A stretch of 5,223 bases of DNA, from positions 1 to 5,223 of the forward strand of contig JALRFN010000204.1 in assembly GCA_023268425.1 (NCBI GenBank), given 5' to 3'. Below the pieces are notes generated by a model. It was not told the DNA's origin, ran no database searches, and worked only from the letters and a program-made list of their open reading frames with translations. A program made the translations under genes and the position numbers. Source of the stretch: Burkholderiaceae bacterium (lineage in GTDB: Bacteria > Pseudomonadota > Gammaproteobacteria > Burkholderiales > Burkholderiaceae_C). Of the stretch, positions 4,629 to 5,223 are shown in pieces (position 1 is the stretch's first letter; the number at the start of each line of letters is the position of its first letter).

Positions 4629-5223
4629 TCAGAACCAAGCCGGCGCAGCAGGCGCATATGCCAAGCCCGTCAACATCAACTCATCGAGACCGATGGCTTC
4701 GGTGTTCCAGACAAAATCAGCGGCAAACCACGCCAAACTGTTGCTTGTATGGGCACCGGAATCCACCAAACCAGAAAACGTTCGCAACTCGGCTGCCGTC
4801 GCATCGCGCCCCACCAGGGTGTTGAAAAACAGATTGACCTCATCGCTCACGCGATAGCCCACACCAAGGCGCACATCCAGTGCCAGATCCATCAAAGCCT
4901 CGCGCGAGTAACCCTGGTCCATGAGGTTCAGACCAATGCCCGCAAACATCAGATTGCTGACCGCGTCGGCGCCAAACACTGCGCCCAAAATCTTGGCCAC
5001 TGCAGCGCCCTTGTCCGCCATGTCCAAGGCCAAGGCCTGATCGGCAAACACCAAGCGCTGCACGTCGGTCAGGTCCTTGGCCCCCGAAGCACCGTCCACC
5101 CCCTCAACCACAAGCTGCCCCGCCAAAGACTGGTCCAAAGTGTAGTCAGCGCGCTGACCGTCCAAACGGCAGGTGTTCAGCCCCGCGCCGCCTTGCACCC
5201 AGTCGTTGCCGGCACCCAAGACA
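4629..5223 (-). CDS. RTX-repeat secreted protein, C-terminal part (runs off right edge)
   Basis: Only the last 198 codons are in the window. The frame is open through the right edge, and the TTG at 5219 is an internal Leu codon. The visible part begins inside an RTX nonapeptide-type repeat (GAGNDWVQGGAG), a calcium-binding pattern of type I secreted proteins. It continues with a strand-rich linker (RADYTLDQ...LTDVQRLVFADQALALD) and then a helical tail of about 134 residues (ILGAVFGADAVSN, GIGLNLMDQG, LMDLALDVRLG, EVNLFFNTLVGRDAT, LDELMLTGLAYA). This tail is paralogous to that of the 293-aa protein encoded at 1477-2358 and resembles DUF4214-type tails. It stops 4 bp before the lipoprotein start, so it probably leads or belongs to the same operon. 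Substrate or adhesive target cannot be judged without the missing N-terminus. Confidence 0.8.
   Translation of the reverse strand, partial: VLGAGNDWVQGGAGLNTCRLDGQRADYTLDQSLAGQLVVEGVDGASGAKDLTDVQRLVFADQALALDMADKGAAVAKILGAVFGADAVSNLMFAGIGLNLMDQGYSREALMDLALDVRLGVGYRVSDEVNLFFNTLVGRDATAAELRTFSGLVDSGAHTSNSLAWFAADFVWNTEAIGLDELMLTGLAYAPAAPAWF
4632..5033 (-). repeat. Paralogous C-terminal module, copy 1 (partner at 1480-1863)
   Basis: The last 134 residues of the right-edge RTX protein align with the last 128 of the short RTX-like protein in order: LALD, GAVFGA, GxGLxLxD, LMxLALDVxLG, VxLxxxxLxGxxxxxxxxxxF, LVDSG/LASGAxT, FAA, and a closing LxGLAxxGLAY-like strand. Identity is partial, so the copies are old and not a recent duplication. 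No long stretch of identical DNA was seen between the copies. Confidence 0.75.

Noticed and set aside
3703..4857. Plus-strand 384-residue open frame
   Set aside because: It lies opposite the DUF3570, lipoprotein and RTX genes. The translation is rich in Arg, His and Pro with no domain pattern, typical of an antisense shadow in GC-rich DNA.
1..5223. tRNA, rRNA, CRISPR array, insertion sequence, attachment site
   Set aside because: Scanned by eye on both strands. There are no clover-leaf signatures, no regularly spaced direct repeats, no transposase motifs and no terminal inverted repeats.

Overview
The window is a compact, high-GC stretch in which every supported gene lies on the minus strand, so the genes read from high to low coordinates. 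It looks like a Gram-negative proteobacterial chromosome. The evidence is an outer-membrane beta-barrel ending in Phe, a lipobox lipoprotein, and RTX-type proteins without N-terminal signals (type I secretion style). The C-terminal module of two of these proteins (ALDxx...GAVFG...GIGLxLxD...LALD...) resembles secreted proteins I remember from Burkholderiales such as Comamonadaceae. The taxon is an inference from memory.

Layout in transcription order: (1) 5223-4629, the 3' end of an RTX-repeat protein whose gene continues past the right edge. (2) 4624-4400, a 74-aa DUF4266-type lipoprotein. (3) 4413-3289, a DUF3570 outer-membrane beta-barrel. (4) 3281-2355, an ApbE-family FAD:protein FMN transferase without an export signal. 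(5) 2358-1477, a short (293 aa) RTX-like protein with the same C-terminal module as gene 1. (6) 1484-972, an exported TlpA/ResA-like thioredoxin with a WCAPC active site. After a hairpin at the thioredoxin stop and a 171-bp gap comes (7) 800-1, the N-terminal 266 residues of a right-handed beta-helix surface or secreted protein that continues past the left edge.

Genes 1 to 6 are separated by at most 7 bp or overlap by 4 to 14 bp, so they are almost certainly one translationally coupled operon. DUF4266, DUF3570, ApbE and a TlpA-like thioredoxin form a set I recall as recurrent in proteobacteria, with no settled function. Here an RTX-type gene is wedged between apbE and the thioredoxin gene, and a paralogous RTX-type gene sits directly upstream of the set.

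The most interesting signal is that the DUF3570 protein and the short RTX protein both contain a Dxx(S/T)GA(S/T)-type sequence (DSISGAS, DTVSGAS), which matches the form of ApbE flavinylation sites. The upstream RTX protein has a near match (DGASGAK). This suggests, without proving it, an envelope or secreted redox system in which ApbE attaches FMN to operon partners and the thioredoxin services cysteines such as the CGC tail of the lipoprotein. No RNA gene, insertion sequence, CRISPR array or convincing plus-strand gene was seen.
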